NCBI RefSeq assembly: GCF_900105925.1
Contig: NZ_LT629791.1
Span: forward strand, 3,073,278 to 3,137,277
Length of the DNA stretch: 64,000 bases
Direction: 5' to 3'
Origin: Jiangella alkaliphila
GTDB lineage: Bacteria; Actinomycetota; Actinomycetes; Jiangellales; Jiangellaceae
In this document: positions 38,428-50,774 of the stretch, piece by piece
How positions within the stretch are numbered: the first letter of the stretch is position 1
Layout: each line of letters opens with the position of its first letter
The notes under the pieces: generated by a model
The model's input: only the letters and a program-made list of their open reading frames with translations
What the model was told of the DNA's origin: nothing
The model's database searches: none
Program-made: the position numbers and the translations under genes

Positions 38428-39252
38428 GTGCGGATCCTCGTCGTCGACGCGTTCACCGATCGTCCCTTCGGTGGCAACCCGGCCGGCGTGTGCCTGCTCG
38501 ACCGTCCGGTCACCGACGAGTGGATGCAGTCCGTCGCGGCCGAGCTGAAACACTCCGAGACCGCGTTCGTCGAGCCCGTCGAGGGCGACGAGGCGGCCCG
38601 GGCCACGCCGGCGGTCGACTACCGGCTGCGCTGGTTCACGCCGGAGGTCGAGGTCGACCTGTGCGGTCACGCCACCCTGGCGACGGCGCACGTGCTGTTC
38701 GAGCGCGGCGAGTCCGGCCCGATCCGGTTCAGCACCCGCAGCGGCGTCCTCACCGTCACGCGCGACCGGTCCGGCGCGGTCGGCATGGACTTCCCGTCGC
38801 TGCCGGCGCAGGCGGTGGCGCCGCCGGACGGGCTGGCCGCGGCGCTCGGCGTCACGCCCGGGTGGACCGGCCGGAGCCGGTTCGACGTGCTCGTGGTCGT
38901 GGACTCCGAGGCAGCGGTGCGCGGTCTCACGCCCGACGTCGCCGCGCTGGCCACGGTCGAGGCGCGCGGCGTCATCGTCACCGCCCGGGCCGACGACGCC
39001 GCGCCGTACGACTTCGTGTCCCGGTTCTTCGCGCCGACGCAGGGCGTCCCGGAGGACCCGGTGACGGGGTCGGCGCACTGCGTGCTCGGGCCGTACTGGG
39101 CCAAGGAGCTCGGCCGCCCCGACGGCAGCCCGCTGACCGGCGTGCAGCTGTCGGCCCGCGGCGGCACCGTCGGGGTGACGATGCGCGGCGACCGCCTCGA
39201 GCTCTCCGGCCGGGCGCGGACCGTCCTGGAGGGCGAGCTGCGCTCCGTCTGA
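38428..39252 (+). CDS. PhzF family isomerase-like protein
   Basis: A 274-residue protein with the two-fold diaminopimelate-epimerase-like fold of PhzF. N-terminal VDAFTDRPFGGNPAGV, the catalytic Glu in KHSETAFV (about E44), DLCGHATLA and the second-half signature EDPVTGSAH are all present. PhzF isomerises dihydro-hydroxyanthranilate in phenazine synthesis, but no other phz gene is near, so the substrate here is unknown. It lies in an insertion between the radical SAM gene and its DUF2344 partner, convergent with the BBE oxidase gene. Confidence 0.85.
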   Translation: MRILVVDAFTDRPFGGNPAGVCLLDRPVTDEWMQSVAAELKHSETAFVEPVEGDEAARATPAVDYRLRWFTPEVEVDLCGHATLATAHVLFERGESGPIRFSTRSGVLTVTRDRSGAVGMDFPSLPAQAVAPPDGLAAALGVTPGWTGRSRFDVLVVVDSEAAVRGLTPDVAALATVEARGVIVTARADDAAPYDFVSRFFAPTQGVPEDPVTGSAHCVLGPYWAKELGRPDGSPLTGVQLSARGGTVGVTMRGDRLELSGRARTVLEGELRSV

Positions 39253-39263
39253 CCCGCGTCCGG

Positions 39264-40646
39264 TCAGGCCGGCCGGACGTTGTGGTTGCGCCGGAACAGG
39301 TTCGTCGGGTCGTAACGCGCCTTGACCGCGGCCAGCCGCTGATAGCCGTCCTCGCCGAACCCGGACACCACCCGGTCCTGGCCCTCGTCGCCGATGAAGT
39401 TGAGGTAGACGGCGCCGGTGCTCCACGGCCGGACGGCGGCGCAGACGTCGCGCGCCCACTGCCGGCCGCGGTCGTCGTCGGCGGGGTCGGTCCACAGTCC
39501 GAACGGATGCACCACCCAGCCGGCGTGCCGCCACGGGATCGGGTAGCCGCGCGGGCCGCGGGCGACCGCACCGCCCATCGCGAACAGCACGTGCTGCGAC
39601 GCCGACGGCACGACCATGCCGGCCGCCTGCGCGCAGAACGCGTCGATGGCCTCGTCCGGCAGCGACACCAGGTGCTCGGCGGACCAGTAGTTGCGGTGGC
39701 CGGGCGGGTCGTCCAGGGCCGACTGCAGCTCGTCGTAGGGCAGCTCGGCCACCATGGCGCCCGCGGGCGCCGCGTCGAACAGCGGCGCCGCCAGGTCGCG
39801 CAGCGACCGCTCGCTCCCGGCGTGCACGAGGACGGCGGCCACCGCCAGCCGTCCGGCCAGGTCCGCGGGCACGAAGTCCTCGCCCTCCGGGCCGGTGAGG
39901 TAGATCGCGCCGCCGCCGAGGGTGTCCGGGGCGTCCAGGAACAGGTCCCGGACCAGGCGGACGATCTCGGGCCCGCGCTCCGGCGGCCAGAGCAGCAGGC
40001 CCAGCGTGGACTCCTCGAGCGCGTGCAGCCGCAGCGTCATCGACGTCACGACGCCGAAGTTGCCGCCGCCGCCGTGCAGCGCCCAGAACAGCTCCGGATG
40101 GAGGTCCTCGGCGGCGCGGACGATCTCGCCGTCGGCCGTCACCACCTCGGCCTCGAGCAGGTTGTCGCAGGCCAGGCCGAACAGCCGGTCCAGCCAGCCG
40201 GTGCCGCCGCCGAGCACGAACCCGCCGACGCCGGTCGTCGACACCCGGCCGCCGGTCGTGGCAAGGCCGTGCGGCGCGCAGGCGCGGTCCAGATCGGCCA
40301 TGGTGGCGCCGCCGCCGACGGTGGCCGTGCGGGCGATCGGGTCGACGCTGACGGCGTTCATCCGGCGCAGGTCGACCACCAGGCCGCCGTCGGTGAGCGC
40401 CAGCCCGGCGACGCTGTGCCCGCCGCCGCGGACGGACACCTCGAGGCCGTGCTCGCGGGCGAACGCCACGGCCAGCGCGACGTCGGCGCGGCCCGTGCAC
40501 TGCACGACCAGGCCCGGGCGGACGTCGATCATCGCGTTGAAGACGGTCCGGGCGTCGTCGTAGCCCGGGGACTCCGGCGTCAGCAGGTCGCCGGCCAGCA
40601 GCGACCGCAGGCCGTCGAACGTCGGGTCGTCGCGCAGGTCGGTCAT
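39264..40646 (-). CDS. FAD-binding BBE-type oxidoreductase
   Basis: A 460-residue flavoprotein of the berberine-bridge/PCMH oxidase family. RGGGHSVAG carries the His that commonly binds FAD covalently; GGFVLGGGTGWL is the dinucleotide region. The usual second-site Cys of bicovalent members is not evident at the expected CDN position (it reads ACDN, so may be present one residue off). The C-terminal BBE motif is YDPTNLFRRNHNV. No signal peptide, so intracellular. Substrate probably a sugar, alkaloid-like or polyketide alcohol. Its neighbour PhzF-like gene is convergent, so a joint pathway is not indicated. Confidence 0.83.
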   Translation of the reverse strand: MTDLRDDPTFDGLRSLLAGDLLTPESPGYDDARTVFNAMIDVRPGLVVQCTGRADVALAVAFAREHGLEVSVRGGGHSVAGLALTDGGLVVDLRRMNAVSVDPIARTATVGGGATMADLDRACAPHGLATTGGRVSTTGVGGFVLGGGTGWLDRLFGLACDNLLEAEVVTADGEIVRAAEDLHPELFWALHGGGGNFGVVTSMTLRLHALEESTLGLLLWPPERGPEIVRLVRDLFLDAPDTLGGGAIYLTGPEGEDFVPADLAGRLAVAAVLVHAGSERSLRDLAAPLFDAAPAGAMVAELPYDELQSALDDPPGHRNYWSAEHLVSLPDEAIDAFCAQAAGMVVPSASQHVLFAMGGAVARGPRGYPIPWRHAGWVVHPFGLWTDPADDDRGRQWARDVCAAVRPWSTGAVYLNFIGDEGQDRVVSGFGEDGYQRLAAVKARYDPTNLFRRNHNVRPA

Positions 40647-40768
40647 CGTTCTGCCCCCCGGAACAGCGAATGACTGGCTCGAACGTACGCCCGCCGCCCG
40701 CGCGCGACAATGGGTGTCCGACCGGCGATTCCGCCGGCCCGTGCCGAGAGGACCGACCCCTGAGCACC

Positions 40769-41491
40769 GTGCCGCACCAGCAGCTTCCCGCCGTCCAGAA
40801 GCTCCGCGTCCGGTTCGCCAAGCGCGGCCGGCTGCGGTTCACCAGCCACCGCGACTTCCAGCGCGCGTTCGAGCGGGCGCTGCGCCGCGCCGACGTGCCG
40901 ATGGCCTGGTCGCAGGGGTTCACGCCGCACCCGCGGGTGTCCTACGCCGGCGCCGCGCCCACCGGCGCCGCCAGCGAGGCCGAGTACCTCGAGCTGGCGG
41001 TCACCCGGGTCTGCGACCCCGAGCAGGTGCGGGCCGCGCTGGACGCCGCGCTGCCGCCCGGCCTGGACGTCGTCGAGGTGGTCGAGGCCGGTCCCGGCGC
41101 GCTGGCCGACCGGCTGCAGGCGTCGAGCTGGGCGATCGAGCTGCCCGGCGCGGTGCCCGGGCAGGCCGCGGCGGCGGTGACGACGTTCCTGGCGGCCGCG
41201 TCGGTGCCGGTCGAGCGGCTGACGAAGAACGGCGTGCGGCAGCTGGACCCGCGGGCGGCGGTGCTGCGGCTGACCGCCGACACCGACGCCGACCCGGTCA
41301 CGCTGCGGGCCGTCGTCCGGCACCAGTCGCCGACGGTGCGGCCCGACGAGGTGCTGGCCGGGCTGCGCCTGGTGGCCGGGTTCACCCCGCCGCAGCCGCC
41401 GCGTACCGTCCGGCTGGCCCAGGGCGAGTGGGACGACGACACCGGCGTGCTGGGCGATCCGCTGGCGGACGCGCCCGGGCGCGACACGTGA
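40769..41491 (+). CDS. DUF2344/TIGR03936 radical-SAM-associated protein
   Basis: A 240-residue protein with KLRVRFAKRGRLRFTSHRDF near the N-terminus and FTPHPRVSYAG after it, the hallmark of DUF2344. The family is found fused to or beside the B12-binding radical SAM protein present at 35920. GTG 40769 is chosen. An in-frame CTG at 40760 is better spaced from GAGAGGA (40745-40751) and could be the true start. The rne gene follows after a long gap, the usual neighbour in Actinobacteria. Confidence 0.8.
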   Translation: MPHQQLPAVQKLRVRFAKRGRLRFTSHRDFQRAFERALRRADVPMAWSQGFTPHPRVSYAGAAPTGAASEAEYLELAVTRVCDPEQVRAALDAALPPGLDVVEVVEAGPGALADRLQASSWAIELPGAVPGQAAAAVTTFLAAASVPVERLTKNGVRQLDPRAAVLRLTADTDADPVTLRAVVRHQSPTVRPDEVLAGLRLVAGFTPPQPPRTVRLAQGEWDDDTGVLGDPLADAPGRDT

Positions 41492-41955
41492 CACAGCGTG
41501 ACGTGATCTATGGCACACGGTAAGGCTTGCATTCTGACCTGCGGTGATATGGGCCGTTTCGGGGTCGCCGCGGGGGTGGCGGGCGGCCGTCGTCACGGTT
41601 TCCGGGCTGACATGTGCGATACTCGGAACTGGTCGGGCGGTACACGCCGCTCGGTCCGACGACGTTCTCGCCGACGTCCCGTGTGGTCGACCACGGTTGC
41701 CGCGGAGTCGCTCGGCACGCTGGGTCCGCCAGACCGCCCAGCCGCGAGGCCCCCGTCCAGGGTGCGCCGCCGCGGCGGGCGCTGAGCACGGCCCGACGAC
41801 GCACAGGTCCGGAGGACGTCGCCGATCACAGGCTTTCCACCTGTAGCGACCGTGCGGTCGCCGCAGATGGCCCGATGTAGTGCCCCGGCAGATGGGCGGC
41901 AGCGCGCCGAGCAAGGCGCGGCGCCCCATCCACCGGGCCGACAGGAGTGCACCAT
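41492..41955. other. Long 5' region of the RNase E/G gene
   Basis: A 464-base gap without a supported gene. A+T-richer near 41500-41550 (TTGCAT at 41527 and TATGGG at 41548 are a weak promoter candidate) and around 41610-41640 (GATACT). RNase E genes in other bacteria carry long leaders through which the enzyme controls its own mRNA. Length fits such a leader, but no conserved structure was confirmed. Confidence 0.4.
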
Positions 41956-45114
<3,159 letters not shown>

Positions 45115-45116
45115 GT

Positions 45117-45146
45117 TTGACCCGACCCTGACCAATTCCGTACCCT
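45117..45146 (+). promoter_or_regulatory. Probable promoter of rplU-rpmA
   Basis: TTGACC at 45117-45122 and TACCCT at 45141-45146, 18 bases apart, follow the rne stop. The leader to GTG 45240 is about 85 bases and G+C-rich with small dyads, where ribosomal-protein control could act. No known leader motif was identified. Confidence 0.4.
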
Positions 45147-45239
45147 AGGGCGTCGGCGCTCTTCGCGCCCGTACCCGCGTGCCCGCTCCACGAGCGTCGG
45201 CATGCGCGCCCGAAGCCCGAGTGAGAGAGTGAGTCCGCG

Positions 45240-45554
45240 GTGTACGCGATCGTCCGCAGCGGCGGTAACCAGAGAAAGGTCTCCGTCGGAGACGTCATCG
45301 ACGTCGACCAGCTCAACAACGCCGAGGTCGGCGCCACCGTCACGCTGCCGGCGGTCCTGCTCGTCGACGGTGAGACCGTGACCACCGACGCCAAGAAGCT
45401 GGCCGGCGTGTCGGTCACGGCCGAGATCGTCGGCGCCACCAAGGGCCCGAAGATCCACATCCTCCGGTACAAGAACAAGACCGGGTACCGGCGGCGCCAG
45501 GGGCACCGCCAGAAGTACACCCAGGTCAAGGTCACCGGCATCGAGACGAAGTAG
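45240..45554 (+). CDS. rplU: 50S ribosomal protein L21
   Basis: A 104-residue ribosomal protein of normal length, beginning [18 protein letters not shown] and ending with the basic [18 protein letters not shown] region that binds 23S rRNA. The GTG start is preceded by GTGAGAGAGTGAG. It is followed 14 bases later by rpmA, the universal pair. Confidence 0.97.
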   Translation: MYAIVRSGGNQRKVSVGDVIDVDQLNNAEVGATVTLPAVLLVDGETVTTDAKKLAGVSVTAEIVGATKGPKIHILRYKNKTGYRRRQGHRQKYTQVKVTGIETK

Positions 45555-45568
45555 GCAGGTACCTCGAG

Positions 45569-45829
45569 ATGGCTCACAAGAAGGGCGCCTCGTCCAGCAA
45601 GAACGGGCGCGACTCCAACGCTCAGCGACTCGGCGTGAAGCGCTTCGGCGGCCAGCTGGTCAACTCGGGCGAGATCATCGTCCGTCAGCGCGGCACCCAC
45701 TTCCACCCGGGCGACAACGTCGGCCGCGGCAAGGACGACACCCTGTTCGCCACGTCGGCGGGCGCTGTGGAGTTCAGCGTCAAGCGTGGCCGCAAGGTCG
45801 TCAACATCGTCGTGCCGGCGGGGGAGTGA
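45569..45829 (+). CDS. rpmA: 50S ribosomal protein L27
   Basis: An 86-residue protein with N-terminal [16 protein letters not shown], whose flexible tail reaches the peptidyl-transferase centre, and the [17 protein letters not shown] core. There is no N-terminal cleavage extension as in Firmicutes. It ends before a strong terminator. Confidence 0.97.
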   Translation: MAHKKGASSSKNGRDSNAQRLGVKRFGGQLVNSGEIIVRQRGTHFHPGDNVGRGKDDTLFATSAGAVEFSVKRGRKVVNIVVPAGE

Positions 45830-45868
45830 CCCCCGCTCCACGCGAGCAGCAGTACACCTGAAGCATCA

Positions 45869-45903
45869 GGGCGGGCCGGTCACTCGACCGGCCCGCCCTT
45901 TTC
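45869..45903 (+). terminator. Rho-independent terminator after rpmA
   Basis: A 12-bp perfect G+C stem (45869-45880 with 45887-45898), 6-base loop, then TTTT. This is a textbook intrinsic terminator, ending 20 bases before obgE. Confidence 0.9.
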
Positions 45904-45923
45904 TGTTCTGAGGACAAAGAGAC

Positions 45924-47273
45924 ATGGCCATTCCGTCGTTCGTGGACCGCGTCGTGCTGCATCTGGCAGCAGGTGACGGCGGACACGGCTGCGTGTCGGT
46001 CCACCGCGAGAAGTTCAAGCCGCTGGGCGGGCCCGACGGCGGCGACGGCGGCCGCGGCGGCGACATCGTCCTCGTCGTCGACCCCAACACCACCACGCTG
46101 CTCGACTACCATCGTTCGCCGCACCGCAAGGCGACGAACGGCAGCCAGGGAGAGGGCAGCAACCGCGACGGCGCCAACGGCGGCGACATCGAGCTGAAGG
46201 TGCCCGACGGCACCGTGGTCAGCACCCGCGACGGCGAGGTCCTGGTCGACCTCGTCGGCGCCGGCACCCGTTTCATCGCGGCTCAGGGCGGCCACGGCGG
46301 GCTGGGCAACGCCGCACTGGCCAGCAAGCGCCGCCGGGCGCCCGGGTTCGCGCTGCTCGGCGAGCCGGGCGAGGCCAAGGACGTCGTGCTCGAGCTGAAG
46401 AGCGTCGCCGACGTCGGCCTGGTCGGCTTCCCGAGCGCCGGCAAGTCCAGCCTCATCGCGGCCATCTCCGCGGCCCGGCCGAAGATCGCCGACTACCCGT
46501 TCACGACGCTGGTCCCGAACCTCGGCGTCGTCGAGGCCGGCGACGTCCGCTACACCGTCGCCGACGTGCCCGGGCTGATCGAGGGGGCCAGCGAGGGCCG
46601 CGGGCTCGGCCACGCGTTCCTCCGCCACGTGGAGCGCTGCAAGGCGCTGCTGCACGTCGTCGACCTCGCCACGATGGAGCCGGGCCGCGACCCGCTCACC
46701 GACATCGACCTCATCGAGTCCGAGCTGGAGAAGTACGGCGGCCTCGACAAGCGGCCGCGCATGGTCGCGCTGAACAAGATCGACGTTCCCGAGGCGCGCG
46801 AGCTGGCCGACCTCGTCCGGGCCGACGTCGAGGCCCGCGGCTGGGAGGTCTTCCCGATCTCCGCCGCCACCCACGAGGGCCTGCGGGAGCTGACGTACGC
46901 CATGGGCTCGCTGGTCGCCTCGGCCCGGGCCGCCGCGCCCGCGCCCGAGCCGACCCGCCTGGTCCTGCGCCCGGCCGCCGTCGACGACTCCGGGTTCACC
47001 GTCACCGACGAGGGCGAGCGCTACCGCATCCGCGGCCTGAAGCCGGAGCGCTGGATCCGGCAGACCGACTTCACCAACGACGAGGCGGTCGGCTACCTCG
47101 CCGACCGGCTGGCGCGGCTCGGCGTCGAGGAGGCGCTCATCCGGGCCGGCGCCCACGCCGGCGACGAAGTGGTCATCGGCGGCGAGGACGCGGTCGTGTT
47201 CGACTGGGAGCCCAGCGTCAGCGCCGGCGGCGAGCACCTCGGGCCGCGCGGGACGGACTCCCGGTTGTCATGA
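45924..47273 (+). CDS. obgE: GTPase Obg
   Basis: A 449-residue GTPase linked to 50S assembly and the stringent response. The glycine-rich Obg fold (1-158, [15 protein letters not shown]) is followed by the G domain with GFPSAGKS (168-175, K174), DVPGLIEGA (G3) and NKID (G4), then the actinobacterial C-terminal OCT domain from about residue 350. GAGGACAAAGAG precedes the ATG. The stop overlaps proB by ATGA. Confidence 0.95.
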   Translation: MAIPSFVDRVVLHLAAGDGGHGCVSVHREKFKPLGGPDGGDGGRGGDIVLVVDPNTTTLLDYHRSPHRKATNGSQGEGSNRDGANGGDIELKVPDGTVVSTRDGEVLVDLVGAGTRFIAAQGGHGGLGNAALASKRRRAPGFALLGEPGEAKDVVLELKSVADVGLVGFPSAGKSSLIAAISAARPKIADYPFTTLVPNLGVVEAGDVRYTVADVPGLIEGASEGRGLGHAFLRHVERCKALLHVVDLATMEPGRDPLTDIDLIESELEKYGGLDKRPRMVALNKIDVPEARELADLVRADVEARGWEVFPISAATHEGLRELTYAMGSLVASARAAAPAPEPTRLVLRPAAVDDSGFTVTDEGERYRIRGLKPERWIRQTDFTNDEAVGYLADRLARLGVEEALIRAGAHAGDEVVIGGEDAVVFDWEPSVSAGGEHLGPRGTDSRLS

Positions 47274-48412
47274 GCGGCGGGGCGGGCACGCGCGGCGCCC
47301 TCGCGACCGCGCAGCGGGTGGTCGTGAAGGTCGGGTCGTCGTCGCTCACCACGACGCACGGCGGCATCGACGACGCCCGCGTGGCCACGGTGGTCGACGC
47401 GCTGGCGAAGGCGCGCGCGTCGGGCCGCGAGGTGGTGCTGGTGTCGTCCGGCGCCATCGCCGCCGGGCTGGCGCCGCTGGGCCTGGCCACGCGCCCGCGC
47501 GACCTCGCCCGTCAGCAGGCCGCCGCGAGCGTCGGGCAGGGCCTGCTGATGGCGAACTACACGTCCGCGTTCGCCGGTCACGGCCTGCGGGTCGGCCAGG
47601 TGCTGCTGACGGTCGACGACGTCACCCGCCGCGCGCACTACCGCAACGCCTACCGGACGCTGCACCAGCTGCTGCAGCTCGGCGTCGTGCCGGTCGTGAA
47701 CGAGAACGACACCGTCGCCACCCACGAGATCCGCTTCGGCGACAACGACCGCCTCGCCGCGCTGGTCGCCCAGCTGGTCCATGCCGACCTGCTGGTGCTG
47801 CTGTCCGACGTCGACGGCCTCTACGACGGCAACCCGCACAAGGCCGGCGCCACCCGGCTCGCCGACGTGCACAGCCTGTCCGACCTCGACGGCATCGACA
47901 TCGGCGCGGCCGGCCGGTCCGGGCTGGGCAGCGGCGGCATGGTGACGAAGGTCGAGGCGGCCTCCATCGCCACCGGCTCCGGCATCGACGTCGTGCTGGC
48001 GTCGGCGCCCGAGGTGTCGGCCGTGCTGGCCGGCGACCCCGCCGGCACCTGGTTCCACCGCCGCGCCGGGCGCCGCGCCACCCGGTTGCTCTGGCTCGAG
48101 CACGCCACCGACGGCCGCGGCTCGCTCACGCTCGACGCGGGCGCGGTGCGGGCCGTCGTCGAGCGCGGCGCGTCCCTGCTTCCGGCCGGCATCACCACCG
48201 TCACCGGCACGTTCACCGCCGGCGACCCGGTCGACCTGCTGGACGAGATCGGCCGCACGGTGGCCCGCGGCGTGGTGAACTACGACGCCGCCGAGTTGCC
48301 GGCGCTGCTGGGCCGGTCGACCAAGGACCTGGCCCGCGACCTCGGGCCGGAGTACGAGCGTGAGGTGGTCCACCGCGACGACCTCGTGCTGCTCGGCCGG
48401 CCGCGCCGCTAG
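47270..48412 (+). CDS. proB: Glutamate 5-kinase
   Basis: A 380-residue enzyme of proline synthesis phosphorylating glutamate. The amino-acid-kinase domain has [38 protein letters not shown] and [12 protein letters not shown]-terminal PUA domain lies at about 285-365. It overlaps obgE by ATGA. Its pathway partner proA is 2.4 kb downstream rather than adjacent because surface and efflux genes lie between. Confidence 0.95.
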   Translation: MSGGAGTRGALATAQRVVVKVGSSSLTTTHGGIDDARVATVVDALAKARASGREVVLVSSGAIAAGLAPLGLATRPRDLARQQAAASVGQGLLMANYTSAFAGHGLRVGQVLLTVDDVTRRAHYRNAYRTLHQLLQLGVVPVVNENDTVATHEIRFGDNDRLAALVAQLVHADLLVLLSDVDGLYDGNPHKAGATRLADVHSLSDLDGIDIGAAGRSGLGSGGMVTKVEAASIATGSGIDVVLASAPEVSAVLAGDPAGTWFHRRAGRRATRLLWLEHATDGRGSLTLDAGAVRAVVERGASLLPAGITTVTGTFTAGDPVDLLDEIGRTVARGVVNYDAAELPALLGRSTKDLARDLGPEYEREVVHRDDLVLLGRPRR

Positions 48413-48538
48413 TTCGTCCCTATGTGTTAGCTTTTCCCCGGCAATCGGGAGATCCGCACCGGTTCGGGCACGCCACCTCGGGCACATCACGGGCACACCA
48501 CACCCATCGATGAACTGCTGAGCTCTGGAGTACCCGTT

Positions 48539-49747
48539 ATGAACCGAATCCGAGCCGTACTGCCGCGCGCCCTCGGCGTGCTGGCGGCCACGGCCCTCGC
48601 CGGCATCGCGGCCGTCGCGCCCGCCGATGCCATCGTTCCCGCCGTCGTCGTGGCCGAGACCCGCGAGGGCGAACCCCTCGACGTCCGGTGGCCGAGCGAC
48701 GGCGCCCGCTTCTACGACCCGCCCGTGTTCCACGGCGCCGGGGCGCCCGGCGCCACCGTCACCGTCTCCGTCGCGGGCGCACCGGTCGGCTCGACCACGG
48801 TCGACGGCGCCGGCGCCTGGTACCTCCCCGTCCCGGCGGAGGACCTGCCGCCCGAGGGCGAGCACTTCGACGCCGACGTCCGGCAGGAGGACGGCGCCTC
48901 GGTCACCGAGGTCGTCATCGCCGACCTGCACGTCGACATCGACGGCTCGCACATCCGTTTGCCGCTGCCGGGCCAAACGGACCAGATCACCGGCGACTTC
49001 GTGTTCAGCGGCAACCAGAACTTCGACGGCATCGTCCTGCTGCGGCTGACCGGCACCACTGCCGACGGCGAGGAGGTCGAGTGGCTCGCGCAGACCGAGG
49101 GCGAGCCGATCTACCCCGAGGTCACGGTCTGGGAGGGTACCTGGACCTTCCCGCCGAACCAGTTCACCTACAAGGACTGGAGCTTCGACCCGGCCGAGAA
49201 CCTGGCCGAGGGCGAGTACCTGGTCGACACCTGGCTGATCACCCCGGAGGGTGACCTCGACCAGGGCAACAGCGCGCCGTTCACCGTGATCCCGGGCGCC
49301 GGCGGCGACGAGTCCGGCTCCGACGAGAGCGGCTCGGACGAGTCCGGTTCCGACGAGAACGGTTCGGACGAGAGCGGCACCGACGTCGGTGCGGACGAGA
49401 GCGGCTCCGACGACGGTGCCGACGGTGGCGCCGCCGAGGCGGGCACGGACGAGAACGGTGCTGCCGAGGCCGGCTCGGACGAGAACGGCGCCGATGAGAA
49501 CGGTGCTGCCGAGAACGGTGCCGCCGAGAACGGTGCCGACGACGGGGCCGAGGCAGGCGCCGACGACGGGGCCGCCGACGACGGAGCCACCGAGGACGCC
49601 GACGACGACGGCGCGGCGAACGGCTCCGGCGGTGAGGACCTGCCGGACACCGGCGCCGGCGACACGCTGCTGCCGCTGGTGGCCGTCGTCCTGCTCGGCG
49701 TCGGCGTCGGGCTGGTCGTCCTGCGGGCCCGGCGCGCGAGCGCCTGA
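48539..49747 (+). CDS. LPDTG-anchored surface protein with acidic repeats
   Basis: A 402-residue secreted wall protein. The signal peptide is residues 1-30 (cleavage near ADA/IV). A 225-residue globular part with Ig-like beta pattern follows, then about 110 residues of Asp/Glu/Ser/Gly/Asn/Ala repeats (DESGS, DENGA, AENGA units), then LPDTG at 368-372, a hydrophobic helix and an RARR tail. Sortase would link it to peptidoglycan; the LPxTG form suggests a class E- or A-like sortase not seen here. GGAG precedes the ATG. A GTTAGCTT-like A+T-rich patch near 48427 could be its promoter. The ligand is unknown. Confidence 0.8.
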   Translation: MNRIRAVLPRALGVLAATALAGIAAVAPADAIVPAVVVAETREGEPLDVRWPSDGARFYDPPVFHGAGAPGATVTVSVAGAPVGSTTVDGAGAWYLPVPAEDLPPEGEHFDADVRQEDGASVTEVVIADLHVDIDGSHIRLPLPGQTDQITGDFVFSGNQNFDGIVLLRLTGTTADGEEVEWLAQTEGEPIYPEVTVWEGTWTFPPNQFTYKDWSFDPAENLAEGEYLVDTWLITPEGDLDQGNSAPFTVIPGAGGDESGSDESGSDESGSDENGSDESGTDVGADESGSDDGADGGAAEAGTDENGAAEAGSDENGADENGAAENGAAENGADDGAEAGADDGAADDGATEDADDDGAANGSGGEDLPDTGAGDTLLPLVAVVLLGVGVGLVVLRARRASA

Positions 49748-49760
49748 CCCGTCCGGAACG

Positions 49761-49798
49761 GGGCCCGGTCCGCCACCTGGTCGAGGCGGGCCGGGCCC
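49761..49798. terminator. Bidirectional hairpin terminator
   Basis: Arms 49761-49774 and 49785-49798 pair at 13 of 14 positions with one G-U type mismatch around a 10-base loop. It lies between the convergent surface-protein and TetR genes, ending 2 bases before the TetR stop. Confidence 0.75.
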
Positions 49799-49799
49799 T

Positions 49800-50375
49800 T
49801 CACCACAGAGCGGCGAGCAGCCGCTCCAGACGGGCGTGGATCGCGTCGGCGTCGATGTCGGTCTCGCCGAGCAGGATCCGGGTACAGATGCCGTCGGTGA
49901 CCGCGATGACCACCTGGACGGCCTGCGGATCGGTGGTGTGGCCCGACACCGCCTGGGCCACCAGCTCCGACCAGTGCGTCGTGAGCGGCCGCAGCGCCGG
50001 CCGACGGGCGGCCAGCAGGATCAGCTCCCGCTCGGCCAGGGCGCGGGCCCGGCCCGGGCCGCTGGCGTCGGCGACGATCCGGGCGATCGCGGCCAGCGGT
50101 GTCGTCCCGGCCGCGACCAGCGCCTCGTACTGCTCGCGATACTGCGCGGCGGCCGACTCCAGCGCGGCCACCAGCAGGTCGTCGAGGGTCGCGAAGTGGT
50201 AGGCGACCAGCGACGGGCGCACGCCGGCCCGCTCGGCGACCGTCCGGTGGGTGACCCCGGCGACCCCGCGCTCCTCGATGTCGCGCAGCGTGCTGGCGAT
50301 GATCGACGCGCGCCGCCGCTCGCCGCGCGCCAGCCGCCCGTCGGCGGCCGCGGGGTCAGCCGGCGGCCGGTGCAT
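49800..50375 (-). CDS. TetR family regulator
   Basis: A 191-residue repressor. The N-terminal helix-turn-helix is VTHRTVAERAGVRPSLVAYH at about 41-60. The C-terminal ligand domain is helical and unassigned. Its first 20 bases overlap the end of the SMR gene, so the two are one operon with the transporter first. It most likely represses that operon through the dyad at 50702-50740. The inducer is unknown, probably a cationic drug or the transporter's substrate. Confidence 0.85.
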   Translation of the reverse strand: MHRPPADPAAADGRLARGERRRASIIASTLRDIEERGVAGVTHRTVAERAGVRPSLVAYHFATLDDLLVAALESAAAQYREQYEALVAAGTTPLAAIARIVADASGPGRARALAERELILLAARRPALRPLTTHWSELVAQAVSGHTTDPQAVQVVIAVTDGICTRILLGETDIDADAIHARLERLLAALW

Positions 50376-50691
50376 GCGCCGCTCCCAGTTCCAGTGCCAG
50401 CACCCCGCCGATCACCAGCGCCACGCCGCCGGCCTGGATCCAGGTCAGCCGGTCGCCCAGCGCGATCCCGATGATCGCCACCAGCGTCACGCCGGTCGCC
50501 GCCCAGATGCCGTACGCGACCCCGATGCCCATGCCCTCGCGCAGCGCGCGCGACAGCAGGAAGTAGGCGGCGAGCACGCCCACCGCGGTGATGGTCGTGG
50601 GGACCGGCCGGGTGAAGCCGTCGCTGTACCGGGTCGAGATCGCGCCGATCAGCTCCGCGATGATCGCGCCGGTCAGGAAGACGTACGCCAT
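50356..50691 (-). CDS. Small multidrug resistance (SMR) family transporter
   Basis: A 111-residue protein with four transmembrane helices and the membrane-embedded Glu at position 13 in FLTGAIIAELIG. It couples proton entry to export of quaternary cations or guanidinium, working as a dimer. The sequence GIWAATGVTLVAIIG matches the QacE/EmrE signature. AGGTGG precedes the ATG. A dyad operator covers its promoter. The pair lies between proB and proA. Confidence 0.88.
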   Translation of the reverse strand: MAYVFLTGAIIAELIGAISTRYSDGFTRPVPTTITAVGVLAAYFLLSRALREGMGIGVAYGIWAATGVTLVAIIGIALGDRLTWIQAGGVALVIGGVLALELGAAHAPAAG

Positions 50692-50701
50692 CGATCCACC
50701 T

Positions 50702-50740
50702 TTCTTGAACCAACATTCAAATTGAATGATAGTTCAAGAA
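50702..50740 (-). promoter_or_regulatory. 39-bp dyad operator upstream of the SMR-TetR operon
   Basis: Nested symmetry centred on 50721: outer arms TTCTTGAAC/GTTCAAGAA (50702-50710, 50732-50740) and inner arms CATTCAA/TTGAATG (50714-50720, 50722-50728). On the minus strand TATCAT inside the dyad is a plausible -10. It is strongly A+T-rich against its surroundings. Probably bound by two TetR dimers. Confidence 0.7.
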
Positions 50741-50762
50741 GATGTCGGCGCAACCCCGCCAC

Positions 50763-50768
50763 TAGACT
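50763..50768 (+). promoter_or_regulatory. -10 box TAGACT for a leaderless proA mRNA
   Basis: TAGACT ends 6 bases before GTG 50775, and no ribosome site lies between. ProA thus has its own promoter, independent of proB. Confidence 0.5.
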
Positions 50769-50774
50769 GAGCGG

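Noticed and set aside
45147-45239. A known L21 leader RNA before rplU
   Set aside because: Small dyads are present but I could not match them to a defined leader structure.
49310-49640. Tandem DNA repeats at the surface-protein gene as a mobile element
   Set aside because: The repeats are in-frame codons for Asp/Glu/Ser/Gly/Asn units of the wall-spanning stalk.
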